Shown: positions 12,374 to 22,345 of the stretch, in pieces | Numbering within the stretch: position 1 is the first letter of the stretch | How the letters are laid out: every line of letters begins with the position of its first letter | DNA from: Spirochaetaceae bacterium | Lineage (GTDB): Bacteria > Spirochaetota > Spirochaetia > Treponematales > Breznakiellaceae | NCBI GenBank assembly: GCA_031280035.1 | Contig: JAITHJ010000010.1 | Coordinates: forward strand, 1-33,303 | Length of the DNA stretch: 33,303 nt | Direction of reading: 5' to 3' | Position numbers and translations under genes: made by a program | Notes under the pieces: generated by a model | What the model was told of the DNA's origin: nothing | Seen by the model: the letters and a program-made list of their open reading frames with translations, nothing else | Databases searched by the model: none

Positions 12374-15300
12374 CTATTTCTTTTCTACTATCATACCATC
12401 GGACACTTTAAGAACCGGCCAGTTGTTTGACATATACCATGTATCGGATGACGGAACAGGTACATTGAACTCAATTTGGACAAAATACGTGTATTTACCA
12501 GCCTCATCTTCAAGATGAACAGGAATATACCTATTACCCTTATCATCTGCAACATAATCTCTTTGTAAATATAAGTCAAATATAGCCCACGCATTATCAA
12601 ACATGACGGTTGCGCCCGGTTCGGTATCACGTGAAGTACGATAAAATTTAAAAGAAAGTTTGCCGTCAGCAGGGTCTCCCTGAAAAATATCCTGTTTTTC
12701 ATTCATATAAGTACTTATCATACGCGGCGGTTTGTTTTCACAGGTAATCTCAAGATACCTAAACCGGTTTATGGCTAAAAGCTGACGTCTGCTGCCAGCA
12801 AGCTGTTCCTGAATCTCAACAGGAGCCTGATGAAGTTTCCACAAAAGCGGTTTTTGCTGATTAATAACAGCTCCGGTAATCTGCCAAATCGTCTTTGCCC
12901 AATTTTGAATTAAAGACCCCTTAAAAAGATTGTGATACATAGCCGTCTTGAGCGGATTTTCTTCTGTTTCTTCGGAACAGCCTGCGCCAAGAGCATCAAA
13001 AAGGGAATAAATTTCTTGAACATTATCGACCGTCAAAGCTGTATTAACAGGAGAATCGGAACAAAGCGGATATGCCTTATATTGATCGCCACTCATCATC
13101 AATTTTTCAATATTCATTTTGTCGAAATCTCTTGATAAAATCGTAACACCGTCTATAATAAAGCTATTCCACCATCCAATACTAATATCTTCATTGTTTG
13201 AATAGACGGCAAAATACAAACTTTTTAGCTCATCTTCAGGAACACTGCGTAAAATCGTAAAGGCCTCAAATGGATCGGCGGGCAGCGCTGCCCATGCGGC
13301 AAACATTTTTTCACTCTCGGCGCTCAAGAGTTGATTAAGAAAGCCCAATTTATCATTCAATACCGCAAGATACTTGTTTTTCTTTTCAAGCAGCGCGGGA
13401 GACAATACTGAATCATCAACATGGCTGACAAATTCTATGCACTTTAAATATACCGAAAGTAAGACAGAATTAATCTGAAATGATTTGTATTCAGACGAAC
13501 GATACTTAAACGAATCCCATCTTTCTGCAGAGACATATACTTTATCAGGATAACTGCCCCAATAAGAAATATAACTTAAAAGATAGTCTGTAAATGGCTG
13601 CGGCTGATATATTCGTTTATCCAGACTTCGCAAAAACGCCGGAAGTTTTTGCGGATCGCCGCCCGGATTAAAAAGAGCGGCAAACTGCGCTACATCATCT
13701 ATTATTTCTTTAACGCCCGGCGGATCATATCCCCTGTTATAATAGAAAGAGCCAAACAAGCTTTCTATAGCATTTCCTGAAAAAGCGAACAGATCGTTGT
13801 CTTTTGATTTGCTTTCAATAACTACGGCAATATTTCCTTCAAATGTATTAAGAAAAGCAAGAGATGTTGTAAAAATAATATATCTATTGTAATACGCCTG
13901 TGCAAGCAGCATAATACGGGCGTTTGAGATAAGCACAGCGACTTTTTCATTTTCAATATACGGTTTTACAAATACCTCAAAAGCGTCCACTGCCTCTTTA
14001 ATATTGTTTTGTCCAGTTTGCCAATTTTCCTCAAAACCTGTATTTAAAACATCATGCCTTGGAATTGGAATGTTTGACGCAAGATTGACAATTCTTTCAA
14101 CAGTAATAAAAAGTGACGGGGAATCTGGCTTTCCTTCCAATTTGCTGACAAAAAACTCATTGCCTTGAAGAGCGCGCGCACGTTTGCGTATATCAGCAAC
14201 ATCTTCATTTAGATTACCGTTGAACGCTTTATCCTCAGCGATAACTCCTGCAATCGCTTCGCTGCCCTTTGATTTAAGCTCTCTTTTTACAAATTCTATA
14301 TCGGCCTCAAACAGCTGTGTATATTCTTTTACGGCATAACTTATTATCATATCATTAAACAAATAATCGTTAATAAGATTATTGCCAAACGCATCTTGTA
14401 CATTTTTCTTCAACGTTACGCCGGGCAGTCCGCCAGAACCGCCCTTTGAACCGCTGGAAATTTGTATTGAAGGCAGATTTACTTCAAAACCAAGCGGAAT
14501 ATGCGCAGCCTGCAAAAGAATACGGATTTCTTCAAAGATAGAACGTCCGCGTGCAATAAGATTTTGTTGTGTATCTACAATTTTTTTCCATTCATGTACA
14601 GCCGCTTCCACGCCTTCCAGCGAAGATACGTTATGTACACGGTTAAGCGCACCGGTAATCAGTGTATAGTTTATTGTTATCTCTTCTGAAATAAAAACAA
14701 GAGTCCGAAGACGCTCATAAACTGAATTGGGGTAAACTTGCTTTCTTTTCCATGCAGAAAGTATTGTATTCAAAGCCGCCTGCTTTGCCTGTACATAATT
14801 CTGAGAATAGATATAATCTATATCCATTTGCGGCACAGAATAATTATCGTATTTTGGTTTGTAACTGTTCAATAATTCCATTGTATCATTTGATATTTCA
14901 GGCATCAATGAACGAATAATAGGCTCAAGCTTAAAACGCGGGCCGGAAAAAAACTGATAAAAATCAACGCCGTCAAGACTGTCAAGTGCAACAAATGAAA
15001 CAATTACGCCGCGTGTTTCGGTATCAAGAATTTGTTTATCAACTTCATCTATAAGTTTGTATCCTATGTTTTTAATTGCGGGAATTCGAACCATGCTTTT
15101 ATGAAGCTGATTCGCTATAAACGCTTTTTCCCTGTAACCAAGATGTTTGTCAAAGCCGGAAACAATCTTTTCAGAAAGAATAAATCCTGGCGGAAGTGAT
15201 ACTTTTAAATCACGATATGCAACTACATCATGATAAACTTGAAGACGCGATGCAAGAATATCGTCTGACAAAGGTTCTGTATCCAGTACAAAACGGCCAA

Positions 15301-16885
15301 ACGAATCTTTTTTTATCAACGGAGACCGGCTAAAATCAACTTCTTTTAAAATAGAATCAAGCCACTCATAGTACGACTCAATCTGCATAAAAGAAACGCG
15401 CACATGCTCAGATCTAAAGAGCGCGCTGAACAGCCACAAAGAACCAAGCGAAAGCATCGCAACGCACATAAGATACTGCGGAACATGACGGCGTATCGCC
15501 GCTCGTCTGATGAATCCGGCGTGAGGCGAAACAACAAATATTTTCCTGTGCAGCAACTCGCGTATAAAATATCCCCGCAGTACGCTTGTTTTCTTGATAT
15601 ACGGCGCAAGCAAATTTCGGGCGGAATTAAAAGCGACAATAGCCGTTGAAACAGGCTGGATGTCTGCGTTGGCAAGAAGCGGCTGTTCTTCGGCCTTTTT
15701 AAGGGGAAAAGAAACTGTAGGAATTAACACCTCGTCCGTGTTTTGACTGGCAAGCGCGGCAATACTCGGACAAAAGGAAAATCCCATATCTTTAGCGGAA
15801 GTAAAATAAACGCCCTCAAAAAAAGTGTTTTTTGTACCGTGAAAGTTATTTTCACCAAAAAGTATTTCCAAATATATTTTAAGATTTTTATAAAGAGATG
15901 CAAAATTATCGGGAAAAAACCAAATTTTTCCTGACACATCCATACGGTTTTGCGCCATTTCAGTTCCACCGTCGTCCTGAGGAAACAACAGTTGTTTAGC
16001 GCCTGAACGCAGCCGTTCATAAAGCTTATCCCAAAATTCCCTGAATGTTTCTTCATTAAACCACGCTATATTACTTTCAAAACCAAGAATTTGATGTCTT
16101 AAATCTTCATTAAACGCCTTAACATACTCCTGAAATCCGCTTACCATATCAAGCTTTGTAATTACAATATAGCACGGCAGCCGTAAACCGCTCTGTTGCA
16201 GCAGTTTTCCCAGTTCATTGGCGATTAGAATCGCTTTTTTTGAAGAAAGATTGTCATCGTCAGCAAGCAAAGCATCCGCCGGAATCGTTATAATAACGCC
16301 GTCAAGCGCACCGCGCCGCCGTTTCCGGCAAAGCTGCCGGACAATATAACTCCACTCTGCACTGGAACCGTCAAGCCACCGGTCAAAAAATATCTTTCCG
16401 CTTATATCGCAGATTACCGCTTTAGTTCCAAGCCACATTCGTACAGGAAGACTTATCTTTGGGTCTTCCATTGGATTTGATTCCTCCGTAGATGGAACAA
16501 GCTCAAGTTCGCTTGCCTCAAGCAAGGTAGATTTTCCTGAGCGCGGCTCGCCTAAAATTGCATACCACGGAAGAACAGAATAACCTTGAACGCTTTTTGA
16601 GGTCTTGAGAAATCCTTCTTTAAGCAATTCATTTATTCTAACAATATTGTCAGAAAGCTCTTCTTTTGCTTTGTTATGTTCATCGCCGCCTTTTACAAGC
16701 TGGGAAAGATGCCGCCATGTAAAAAGGTCCTTAATAATATCACGGGTTTCTTTTTTCTTGATGCTTTTTAGCCTGAGTTTCCTAATTAAAGGAATCACCA
16801 AAAACAAAACGGCAAGCAGAACTCCTAAAACAACTACTACAGGTCCCCATTGTCCATTCAGCATCGATAATACAAACGCCGGCAT
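12374..16885 (-). CDS. tssM: TssM (IcmF), inner-membrane core of the T6SS
   Basis: Large inner-membrane protein that spans the periplasm and joins TssL to TssJ. N-terminal helices (VVVVLGVLLAVLFLVIPLI at about 17-35) are followed by a cytoplasmic NTPase-like domain with Walker A GEPRSGKST near 115 and a D-I-S-G-K Walker B region. A further membrane segment (YLMCVAMLSLGSLWLFSALF, about 475) leads into the long periplasmic part. The C-terminal NAWAIFDLYLQ block matches the usual W-A-L-F-R-L end. At 1503 residues it is longer than most TssM proteins (about 1100-1300), with the extra length in the periplasmic part. Its start overlaps the tssL stop (TAATG), which implies translational coupling. 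Confidence 0.95.
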   Translation of the reverse strand: MPAFVLSMLNGQWGPVVVVLGVLLAVLFLVIPLIRKLRLKSIKKKETRDIIKDLFTWRHLSQLVKGGDEHNKAKEELSDNIVRINELLKEGFLKTSKSVQGYSVLPWYAILGEPRSGKSTLLEASELELVPSTEESNPMEDPKISLPVRMWLGTKAVICDISGKIFFDRWLDGSSAEWSYIVRQLCRKRRRGALDGVIITIPADALLADDDNLSSKKAILIANELGKLLQQSGLRLPCYIVITKLDMVSGFQEYVKAFNEDLRHQILGFESNIAWFNEETFREFWDKLYERLRSGAKQLLFPQDDGGTEMAQNRMDVSGKIWFFPDNFASLYKNLKIYLEILFGENNFHGTKNTFFEGVYFTSAKDMGFSFCPSIAALASQNTDEVLIPTVSFPLKKAEEQPLLANADIQPVSTAIVAFNSARNLLAPYIKKTSVLRGYFIRELLHRKIFVVSPHAGFIRRAAIRRHVPQYLMCVAMLSLGSLWLFSALFRSEHVRVSFMQIESYYEWLDSILKEVDFSRSPLIKKDSFGRFVLDTEPLSDDILASRLQVYHDVVAYRDLKVSLPPGFILSEKIVSGFDKHLGYREKAFIANQLHKSMVRIPAIKNIGYKLIDEVDKQILDTETRGVIVSFVALDSLDGVDFYQFFSGPRFKLEPIIRSLMPEISNDTMELLNSYKPKYDNYSVPQMDIDYIYSQNYVQAKQAALNTILSAWKRKQVYPNSVYERLRTLVFISEEITINYTLITGALNRVHNVSSLEGVEAAVHEWKKIVDTQQNLIARGRSIFEEIRILLQAAHIPLGFEVNLPSIQISSGSKGGSGGLPGVTLKKNVQDAFGNNLINDYLFNDMIISYAVKEYTQLFEADIEFVKRELKSKGSEAIAGVIAEDKAFNGNLNEDVADIRKRARALQGNEFFVSKLEGKPDSPSLFITVERIVNLASNIPIPRHDVLNTGFEENWQTGQNNIKEAVDAFEVFVKPYIENEKVAVLISNARIMLLAQAYYNRYIIFTTSLAFLNTFEGNIAVVIESKSKDNDLFAFSGNAIESLFGSFYYNRGYDPPGVKEIIDDVAQFAALFNPGGDPQKLPAFLRSLDKRIYQPQPFTDYLLSYISYWGSYPDKVYVSAERWDSFKYRSSEYKSFQINSVLLSVYLKCIEFVSHVDDSVLSPALLEKKNKYLAVLNDKLGFLNQLLSAESEKMFAAWAALPADPFEAFTILRSVPEDELKSLYFAVYSNNEDISIGWWNSFIIDGVTILSRDFDKMNIEKLMMSGDQYKAYPLCSDSPVNTALTVDNVQEIYSLFDALGAGCSEETEENPLKTAMYHNLFKGSLIQNWAKTIWQITGAVINQQKPLLWKLHQAPVEIQEQLAGSRRQLLAINRFRYLEITCENKPPRMISTYMNEKQDIFQGDPADGKLSFKFYRTSRDTEPGATVMFDNAWAIFDLYLQRDYVADDKGNRYIPVHLEDEAGKYTYFVQIEFNVPVPSSDTWYMSNNWPVLKVSDGMIVEKK

Positions 16886-17589
16886 TATTTTTTCCTTTGT
16901 GAATCACGCTGAAATTCAAGCGTCGGACGCGAATCATCCGCAGTTTTATCCAAAACGCTTTGATAGCGTCTTGTATTACTAATAAAAGAAATAAGATTTA
17001 TCATAAAACAAATTACCATAAATATCGCGCTTGCGATGAGGGCGTTACGAACCGTAAATCTGCGCTGCCGTGTAAAAAAATGTTTTTTGGGAGGGGGATC
17101 TAAAACCGGTTCGGAATAAATGTCAAAATCGGCCTTCTGCCTGCACTGCAGCATACATTGGCTGACATATCCGCGATCGTAGCGATAAGCGCCGTCAAAC
17201 CCAAGACCGAGCATTATATAGAAAAGCGCCGATGAATTATGCAAATCAGGCTGTTCCAGCGTCTCGGTTAACAGGTTAAAAAATTTCTCATCGCCGGAAA
17301 GTTCTTGATAGTTACGCGAAAGCTCGCGCCATTCTTCTCTAAACGGAAACCGGCCTTCCTTAACCATATAATCTATGAAGAATACCAGTGGTTTTTCTAT
17401 CCATGCATATTCCTGCGCAAGAACCGGATCAAGTTCGGCCTTTTGTTTTGCGCTGTCGAGAAGCGCCGTAATATCCTGTTGAAATTTATCTTTTTCTATT
17501 TCATTGGTAATGGATGCAAGCTGCCAATAATTGCAAATACATAAAAAAACCGGATTACACAGCTTTTCAAGCTCGGTCATGCGCTCCAT
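16885..17589 (-). CDS. tssL: TssL (DotU), T6SS inner-membrane anchor
   Basis: Inner-membrane partner of TssM with a cytoplasmic N-terminal domain that contacts the baseplate. The 234 residues show the DotU pattern: N-P-V-F-L near the start, an internal helical domain with the M-L-G-L-G-F-D-G-A-Y-R family motif near residue 125, and one C-terminal helix (ALIASAIFMVICFMINLISF, about 185-205). There is no C-terminal OmpA-like peptidoglycan-binding domain. It starts 2 bases after tssK with GGAGA upstream and ends in the TAATG overlap with tssM. Confidence 0.93.
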   Translation of the reverse strand: MERMTELEKLCNPVFLCICNYWQLASITNEIEKDKFQQDITALLDSAKQKAELDPVLAQEYAWIEKPLVFFIDYMVKEGRFPFREEWRELSRNYQELSGDEKFFNLLTETLEQPDLHNSSALFYIMLGLGFDGAYRYDRGYVSQCMLQCRQKADFDIYSEPVLDPPPKKHFFTRQRRFTVRNALIASAIFMVICFMINLISFISNTRRYQSVLDKTADDSRPTLEFQRDSQRKK

Positions 17590-17591
17590 TA

Positions 17592-18962
17592 TTATTTATC
17601 TCCAATAGTCAAATAAAGCGAAAGCTGAACATTAGGGAACAGCGACTTAACATAGTCAACGACAATGCCTCGCTCATCGGTTATTTCACGCCAGACTCTG
17701 GCCGATTCAACAATATCAAGCTTAAACCAAATTGTTTTGTTAAGAATAGGCAGAAAGCGCGGCGGGTATGGCTCTTCAGTTAGTTTAATGCCGCGTATAC
17801 GCTGCTGTTTTGACTGTGGATTTATAAATTTGAACGTATCGCCTTCCTCAACAGATTTTACAACCGTTTCTTTCTTGCCGTCGCTTGTAACGGCAAGATA
17901 AGCGTCTTTTGCACGGAACGATTCTTCTGGAGTAATCGGCGTATAAAGATACATTCCGTCTTCTAAAGGATTGAAATTAAGCCTGATATAATCAGCGCTG
18001 CCCTCTTGTAAAATAAATGAGCGAATATCTTTTATAATCTCAAAAAATTGAGGAGCGCTGTCATCGTGATTATATCTTAATATAGAACGAATACTATTAA
18101 ACGGATCATACGACATAAGCTCAGAAAGCAAGGACGTAAGTTCCATATACATTTGGAAAGGCGTTGCGTTTTTTGCGGCAAGTAAAGATGAAAGACGCAT
18201 TTCATAGACGTTAAGCGTTTTCAGCCGCAGTATTGTATAAGCATTATAGCCGGAAAGATTTTCATTGGTAAAATTACCTACCGTCAGAATATCCAGCGCT
18301 TTATCACGGCAGCGCCGTATATCAACAACCAAGCCTTGAATTAGGCCAAAAAGCACGCTGTCAGCAGTAAGCACTATAAACGGCGGAAAATATCTTTTAT
18401 TCACTTCCAGCGCGCGCGAGGTTTTGTCATGACTGAGTACGGAAAGTTTTAAGACCGGAAGGATTTGTGCATTCTTATTATCATCAAAATTTGTACGAAG
18501 CTGAACATTCATCCTCCGCGTTATTAGCGTGATTTCATTGTCTCCTGAATTTTCATCACGAACCTGTCTTTTTCGTACAACAAAACGCCGTTTATCTGTC
18601 CCGTCGCTGCCTTCACAAAGATTCGCCTCAAACTCCGACCATAGCGGAAGAGCAATGTACACGGTAATCTCATTTGGATTTTGTGCAAGCACCTCAGTCA
18701 GATCAAGAGGCGACAGCAAACAATTGCCCGGCATTGAAAGTGGAGTTCCATCTCCCAGCACGGCGGAAAACTGCCTTACAACAACTCGTCCCGAAGCAAG
18801 CGCATCGGAGTCAATTTCAAAATTAATAAGTCCCCACGGGTAAGGCAGTGAAAAAGCACGGTTATTCTTGATGTAGTCCATACTTTGTCTCTGAAGATAT
18901 TGAAAATGATGCGGCTGTAAAAACTGACCATTGTTCCAGTGTAATAATTCTTCAAAATGCAT
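17592..18962 (-). CDS. tssK: TssK, T6SS baseplate adaptor
   Basis: TssK (ImpJ/VasE family) is the trimeric connector that links the baseplate to TssL/TssM. The 456-residue length is typical. The N-terminus carries the hallmark H-W-N-N-G-Q-F-L-Q-P-H-H-F-Q-Y-L-Q-R-Q. The central S-S-L-L-A-A-K-N and Y-M-E-L-T-S-L-L-S-E-L helices also agree with the family. It is preceded by GGAGAAG, and its ATG overlaps the tssJ stop by one base (TAATG). Confidence 0.95.
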   Translation of the reverse strand: MHFEELLHWNNGQFLQPHHFQYLQRQSMDYIKNNRAFSLPYPWGLINFEIDSDALASGRVVVRQFSAVLGDGTPLSMPGNCLLSPLDLTEVLAQNPNEITVYIALPLWSEFEANLCEGSDGTDKRRFVVRKRQVRDENSGDNEITLITRRMNVQLRTNFDDNKNAQILPVLKLSVLSHDKTSRALEVNKRYFPPFIVLTADSVLFGLIQGLVVDIRRCRDKALDILTVGNFTNENLSGYNAYTILRLKTLNVYEMRLSSLLAAKNATPFQMYMELTSLLSELMSYDPFNSIRSILRYNHDDSAPQFFEIIKDIRSFILQEGSADYIRLNFNPLEDGMYLYTPITPEESFRAKDAYLAVTSDGKKETVVKSVEEGDTFKFINPQSKQQRIRGIKLTEEPYPPRFLPILNKTIWFKLDIVESARVWREITDERGIVVDYVKSLFPNVQLSLYLTIGDK

Positions 18963-19570
18963 TAGCGACTTCTCCTGCGGGGTTCAACCCATTGTTCAAC
19001 TTCCTGTGTTTTGTTTTTTGACTTTGATTTTGACTTTGATGATTTTAAGCTTGAAACCTGTATAATTTTCTGCGGTTCAACCAAAACATACAAAGATCTT
19101 GCCAAAATATAACTTTTCTTCATTTTTACAACAAGCAGTCTTGGATCAGCATCAGGATTTGTACCTGAAGTATACGGCAAACTTGCTATAACAAGTATAT
19201 GTGTTGGTTCTTTAAGCTGCCATTTATACCAGATTGGCGCGCGAGACGGCAAAACAAAGGTGGCCTGATTCTCACGAAAAAAAAAGCACGTTTGAGTCTG
19301 GCAACGGCTTCGTATCGAACTGCCCGGCGCAAAATATTTCTCTATGCCGGCCTGCTTAACCTCTCCGGCCTCGCTTTCCGTTATCGCTGCAATATCGACC
19401 TCAATTGTGGGATATTCGGTAAATCTCTCCTGCAGCTCCGGAGAAAATTCCACCACAATCTTGTATTGCGTTACACAACCGGAGAGAAAAATACCGGCAA
19501 ATACGGCTAAGACAGGAGAAATTCCCGCAAGTCGTTTAAAGCAACAGAAAATTTTTACTGTAAAACCCAT
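18962..19570 (-). CDS. tssJ: TssJ-type lipoprotein of the T6SS membrane complex
   Basis: Outer-membrane lipoprotein expected to hold the periplasmic end of TssM. The signal peptide ends in a good lipobox (FAGIFLSGC, Cys at about residue 32). It is followed by a beta-rich domain and a lysine/serine-rich tail (SSKSKSKSKNKTQ). Sequence similarity to well-studied TssJ proteins is weak by eye. The assignment rests mainly on the lipoprotein signal and the position in the order tssH-J-K-L-M, where this gene is normally found. At 202 residues it is slightly long. ATG follows AAGGCGG. Some 81 bases without a gene separate it from tssH. Confidence 0.78.
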   Translation of the reverse strand: MGFTVKIFCCFKRLAGISPVLAVFAGIFLSGCVTQYKIVVEFSPELQERFTEYPTIEVDIAAITESEAGEVKQAGIEKYFAPGSSIRSRCQTQTCFFFRENQATFVLPSRAPIWYKWQLKEPTHILVIASLPYTSGTNPDADPRLLVVKMKKSYILARSLYVLVEPQKIIQVSSLKSSKSKSKSKNKTQEVEQWVEPRRRSR

Positions 19571-19651
19571 AACTATTCCGCCTTATTCTCCTTAAACAAT
19601 AGCTGATTCAAGCCCTTGTCTACAAGACCCCTGCACAATCCTTTTATCTTG

Positions 19652-22345
19652 TCATTTCGCTTTCTTTTCCTCAAATGAATAAGTAAACGTCTGACCATGC
19701 ACACCAATGACTACTTTTGTAAATTTCTTTCCTTCAAGCGTATTTTGTAAAAATTCCGCGCTTATTTCTGGAAGCAGACTGTTGCCGATAACAGCATCGA
19801 TAAGACGTGCGCCGGAAGCGGCGTTATCACAGCGGCGGATAATTTCATCTTTCACTGCGCCGTCAACTTTAAGCTCCGCGCCATAGTTTTCCATGACCCG
19901 TTTCTGTATCTTGCCAAGCTTTAAATCGATGATACGGCAAAGAGCCTCTTTGCCCAGCGGATAATAAGGAACAATTTGTAGACGGCCAAGCAAAGCCGCA
20001 GGAAACACCCGCATCATGTCTTCCCGTATAGCCGCTTCCAGAACCGGTGTATCAGGAAATTCCTGGCTCTCCGCGCAAAGCCGTTCAATGGTTTGATCTC
20101 CAACATTCGTTGTTAAAAGAATAATTGTGTTACGGAAATTTACAAGCCGGCCTGCACCATCTTCCATTTGTCCTTTATCAAAAACTTGAAAGAAAATTTC
20201 ATGAACATCAGGATGAGCCTTTTCAACTTCGTCAAGCAGCACAACGCTGTACGGCTTGCGGCGGACAGCCTCAGTAAGAACGCCGCCTTCGCCATAACCG
20301 ACATACCCCGGAGGAGCGCCCTTCAATGTAGACACCGTATGCGCTTCTTGAAATTCGCTCATATTGATTGTGATTATCTGTTCCTCGCTGCCGTAAATTT
20401 GTTCGGCAAGAGCGAGCGCTGTTTCAGTCTTGCCAACTCCAGACGGCCCGGCCAGCATTATAACCGCTGTCGGCTTATTTGGGTCAGACAGAGACGCCCT
20501 CGCGGTTAATACACGCTTGGCGATCAGTTTCAGTCCGTGATCCTGTCCAATTACACGGCGGCAAAGTTCTTCATCAAGCGAAAGAATCGATTTAATTTCA
20601 TCTTTTACCATTCTGCCAAGCGGTATGCCTGTCCACTCTGAAATAACGGCGGATACCGCCTGTGTATCAACCTGCGGCAGCACCATCGGATGTTCACCCT
20701 GAAATTCGGCAAGCGTATGGCGTTTTTCTTCAAGCTCAGCCTTATATTTAGTATCAATCTTGTCAGAATCTTTGTCTGCGGCGGCCTTACCCGCAGAGCC
20801 GCTGCTTTGATCTTTTATCTTTGCATAAAGCGAAAGAATTTCAGCGACCATTTTCTTCTCTTTTTCGAACCGGTCATTAATTTCCGCGCGGTTTTTCTGT
20901 TCGGCTTCAAGCTCGTTCTTGAGCGCGGCGATTTTTTCAGCGTGATTTGCGCCGCATAATTCTTCACGTTTCAAAATATCTATCTCAAGCTCAAGCGCTT
21001 CAACACGCCGGCGTGAATATTCAAGCTCAGGAGGCTCGGCATTTTGACTAAGATTTACTTTTGCGCAGGCAGTATCAAGAATACTCACCGACTTATCGGG
21101 AAGTTGGCGGGCAGGCAGATAACGGCGTGAAAGTTTTACCGAAGCGATGAGGGCTTCGTCCATGACGGTAACGCCATGATGTTTTTCGAGCATTGTTACC
21201 ATACCGCGCATCATTCGAGCGCCTTTTTCATCGTCCGGTTCTTCTACAATGATATTCTGGAAACGCCGCGTCAGCGCAGGGTCTTTTTCAAAATACTTTA
21301 TATACTCTTGATACGTTGTTGCGGCAATACAACGGAGTTTTCCACGAGCCAGCGCGGGTTTCAACAAATTGGCGGCGTCATTTTGTCCGGCCTGCCCGCC
21401 CGCCCCGATCATTGTATGCGCTTCGTCAATGAACAGAATGATTGGCGTCTCCGAACTTTGTACGTCTTCAATAACCTGTTTCAATCTGTTTTCAAATTCG
21501 CCTTTCATACTGGCCCCCGCTTGCAAAAGTCCCATATCAAGCGAAAGCAGACGGCTGCCTTTCAGAGACGGCGGCACGTCACCGGAAGCAAGCCGCTGGG
21601 CAAAGCCTTCAACAACGGCGGTCTTACCAACGCCCGCATCTCCGGTAAGGATTGGATTATTCTGACGACGGCGCAGCAAGACATCAATAACTTTTCGAAT
21701 TTCTTCATCACGTCCGACTATCGGATCACTGCGTCCAGCGGCGGCTTCTGCGGTCATATCCAGCGTATATTGCTTTAGGGCTTCACCCTTACCCATTGCG
21801 CCGCCGCTCAAGAGAGCGCCGGCCTGACCTGTAGCCGTTGTTTCGCCCGCCGGCGCGGCAACGGATGTTTCTGAAGAATTTTTTACGATTTCAGTAAATT
21901 TTTCAGCAAGCAAATCGCCGTTTACTTTAATGAATTCGCCGCTCATATCGTGAAGCAGACGGGCAAATTCCGGCGATTGCTTAAGAGCGCAGAGCAGATG
22001 GCCCGTTCTGATAGCTCCTTCGTTAAACACAATTGATGAAATCATCCATGCTTCTTTAATTGCAAGCTGAATTGTATCAGAAAAATCCGAAATAGAAGCT
22101 GATCCCCTAGGCAGGGCATCCATAGCCGCTATCATATCTTTAGCGAGTTTTGCTTCATCAAGCTCAAAATGCCTGACAGCTTCATGCCAGTCAGTCCGCT
22201 CACCCAAAATGATCTGATTAACCCAATGAGTTAATTCAATATAAGGATTTCCCCGCGTTTTGCAGAGAATCGTCGCGCTTTCCAGTGCCTGATACGCTTT
22301 TGCGTCAAGCTTGGAAAAAAGTTGAATCCGTTTTAATTTTGCCAT
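19652..22345 (-). CDS. tssH: TssH (ClpV), sheath-recycling AAA+ ATPase
   Basis: ClpB-like hexameric ATPase that pulls contracted TssB/TssC sheaths apart for reuse. An N-terminal Clp domain (about 1-150) is followed by AAA module 1 with GDAGVGKT (about 240) and the LFIDEAHT Walker B, a coiled-coil middle region (about 440-530), and AAA module 2 with GPSGVGKTE (about 630) and VVLLDEVEKAHPDV. The ClpV-type hydrophobic C-terminal D2-small domain closes the protein at residue 897. The first 13 bases overlap the end of tssG. Association with the T6SS cluster rules out a housekeeping ClpB. Confidence 0.96.
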   Translation of the reverse strand: MAKLKRIQLFSKLDAKAYQALESATILCKTRGNPYIELTHWVNQIILGERTDWHEAVRHFELDEAKLAKDMIAAMDALPRGSASISDFSDTIQLAIKEAWMISSIVFNEGAIRTGHLLCALKQSPEFARLLHDMSGEFIKVNGDLLAEKFTEIVKNSSETSVAAPAGETTATGQAGALLSGGAMGKGEALKQYTLDMTAEAAAGRSDPIVGRDEEIRKVIDVLLRRRQNNPILTGDAGVGKTAVVEGFAQRLASGDVPPSLKGSRLLSLDMGLLQAGASMKGEFENRLKQVIEDVQSSETPIILFIDEAHTMIGAGGQAGQNDAANLLKPALARGKLRCIAATTYQEYIKYFEKDPALTRRFQNIIVEEPDDEKGARMMRGMVTMLEKHHGVTVMDEALIASVKLSRRYLPARQLPDKSVSILDTACAKVNLSQNAEPPELEYSRRRVEALELEIDILKREELCGANHAEKIAALKNELEAEQKNRAEINDRFEKEKKMVAEILSLYAKIKDQSSGSAGKAAADKDSDKIDTKYKAELEEKRHTLAEFQGEHPMVLPQVDTQAVSAVISEWTGIPLGRMVKDEIKSILSLDEELCRRVIGQDHGLKLIAKRVLTARASLSDPNKPTAVIMLAGPSGVGKTETALALAEQIYGSEEQIITINMSEFQEAHTVSTLKGAPPGYVGYGEGGVLTEAVRRKPYSVVLLDEVEKAHPDVHEIFFQVFDKGQMEDGAGRLVNFRNTIILLTTNVGDQTIERLCAESQEFPDTPVLEAAIREDMMRVFPAALLGRLQIVPYYPLGKEALCRIIDLKLGKIQKRVMENYGAELKVDGAVKDEIIRRCDNAASGARLIDAVIGNSLLPEISAEFLQNTLEGKKFTKVVIGVHGQTFTYSFEEKKAK

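Noticed and set aside
21176-21778. 200-residue plus-strand ORF
   Set aside because: Antisense shadow of tssH.
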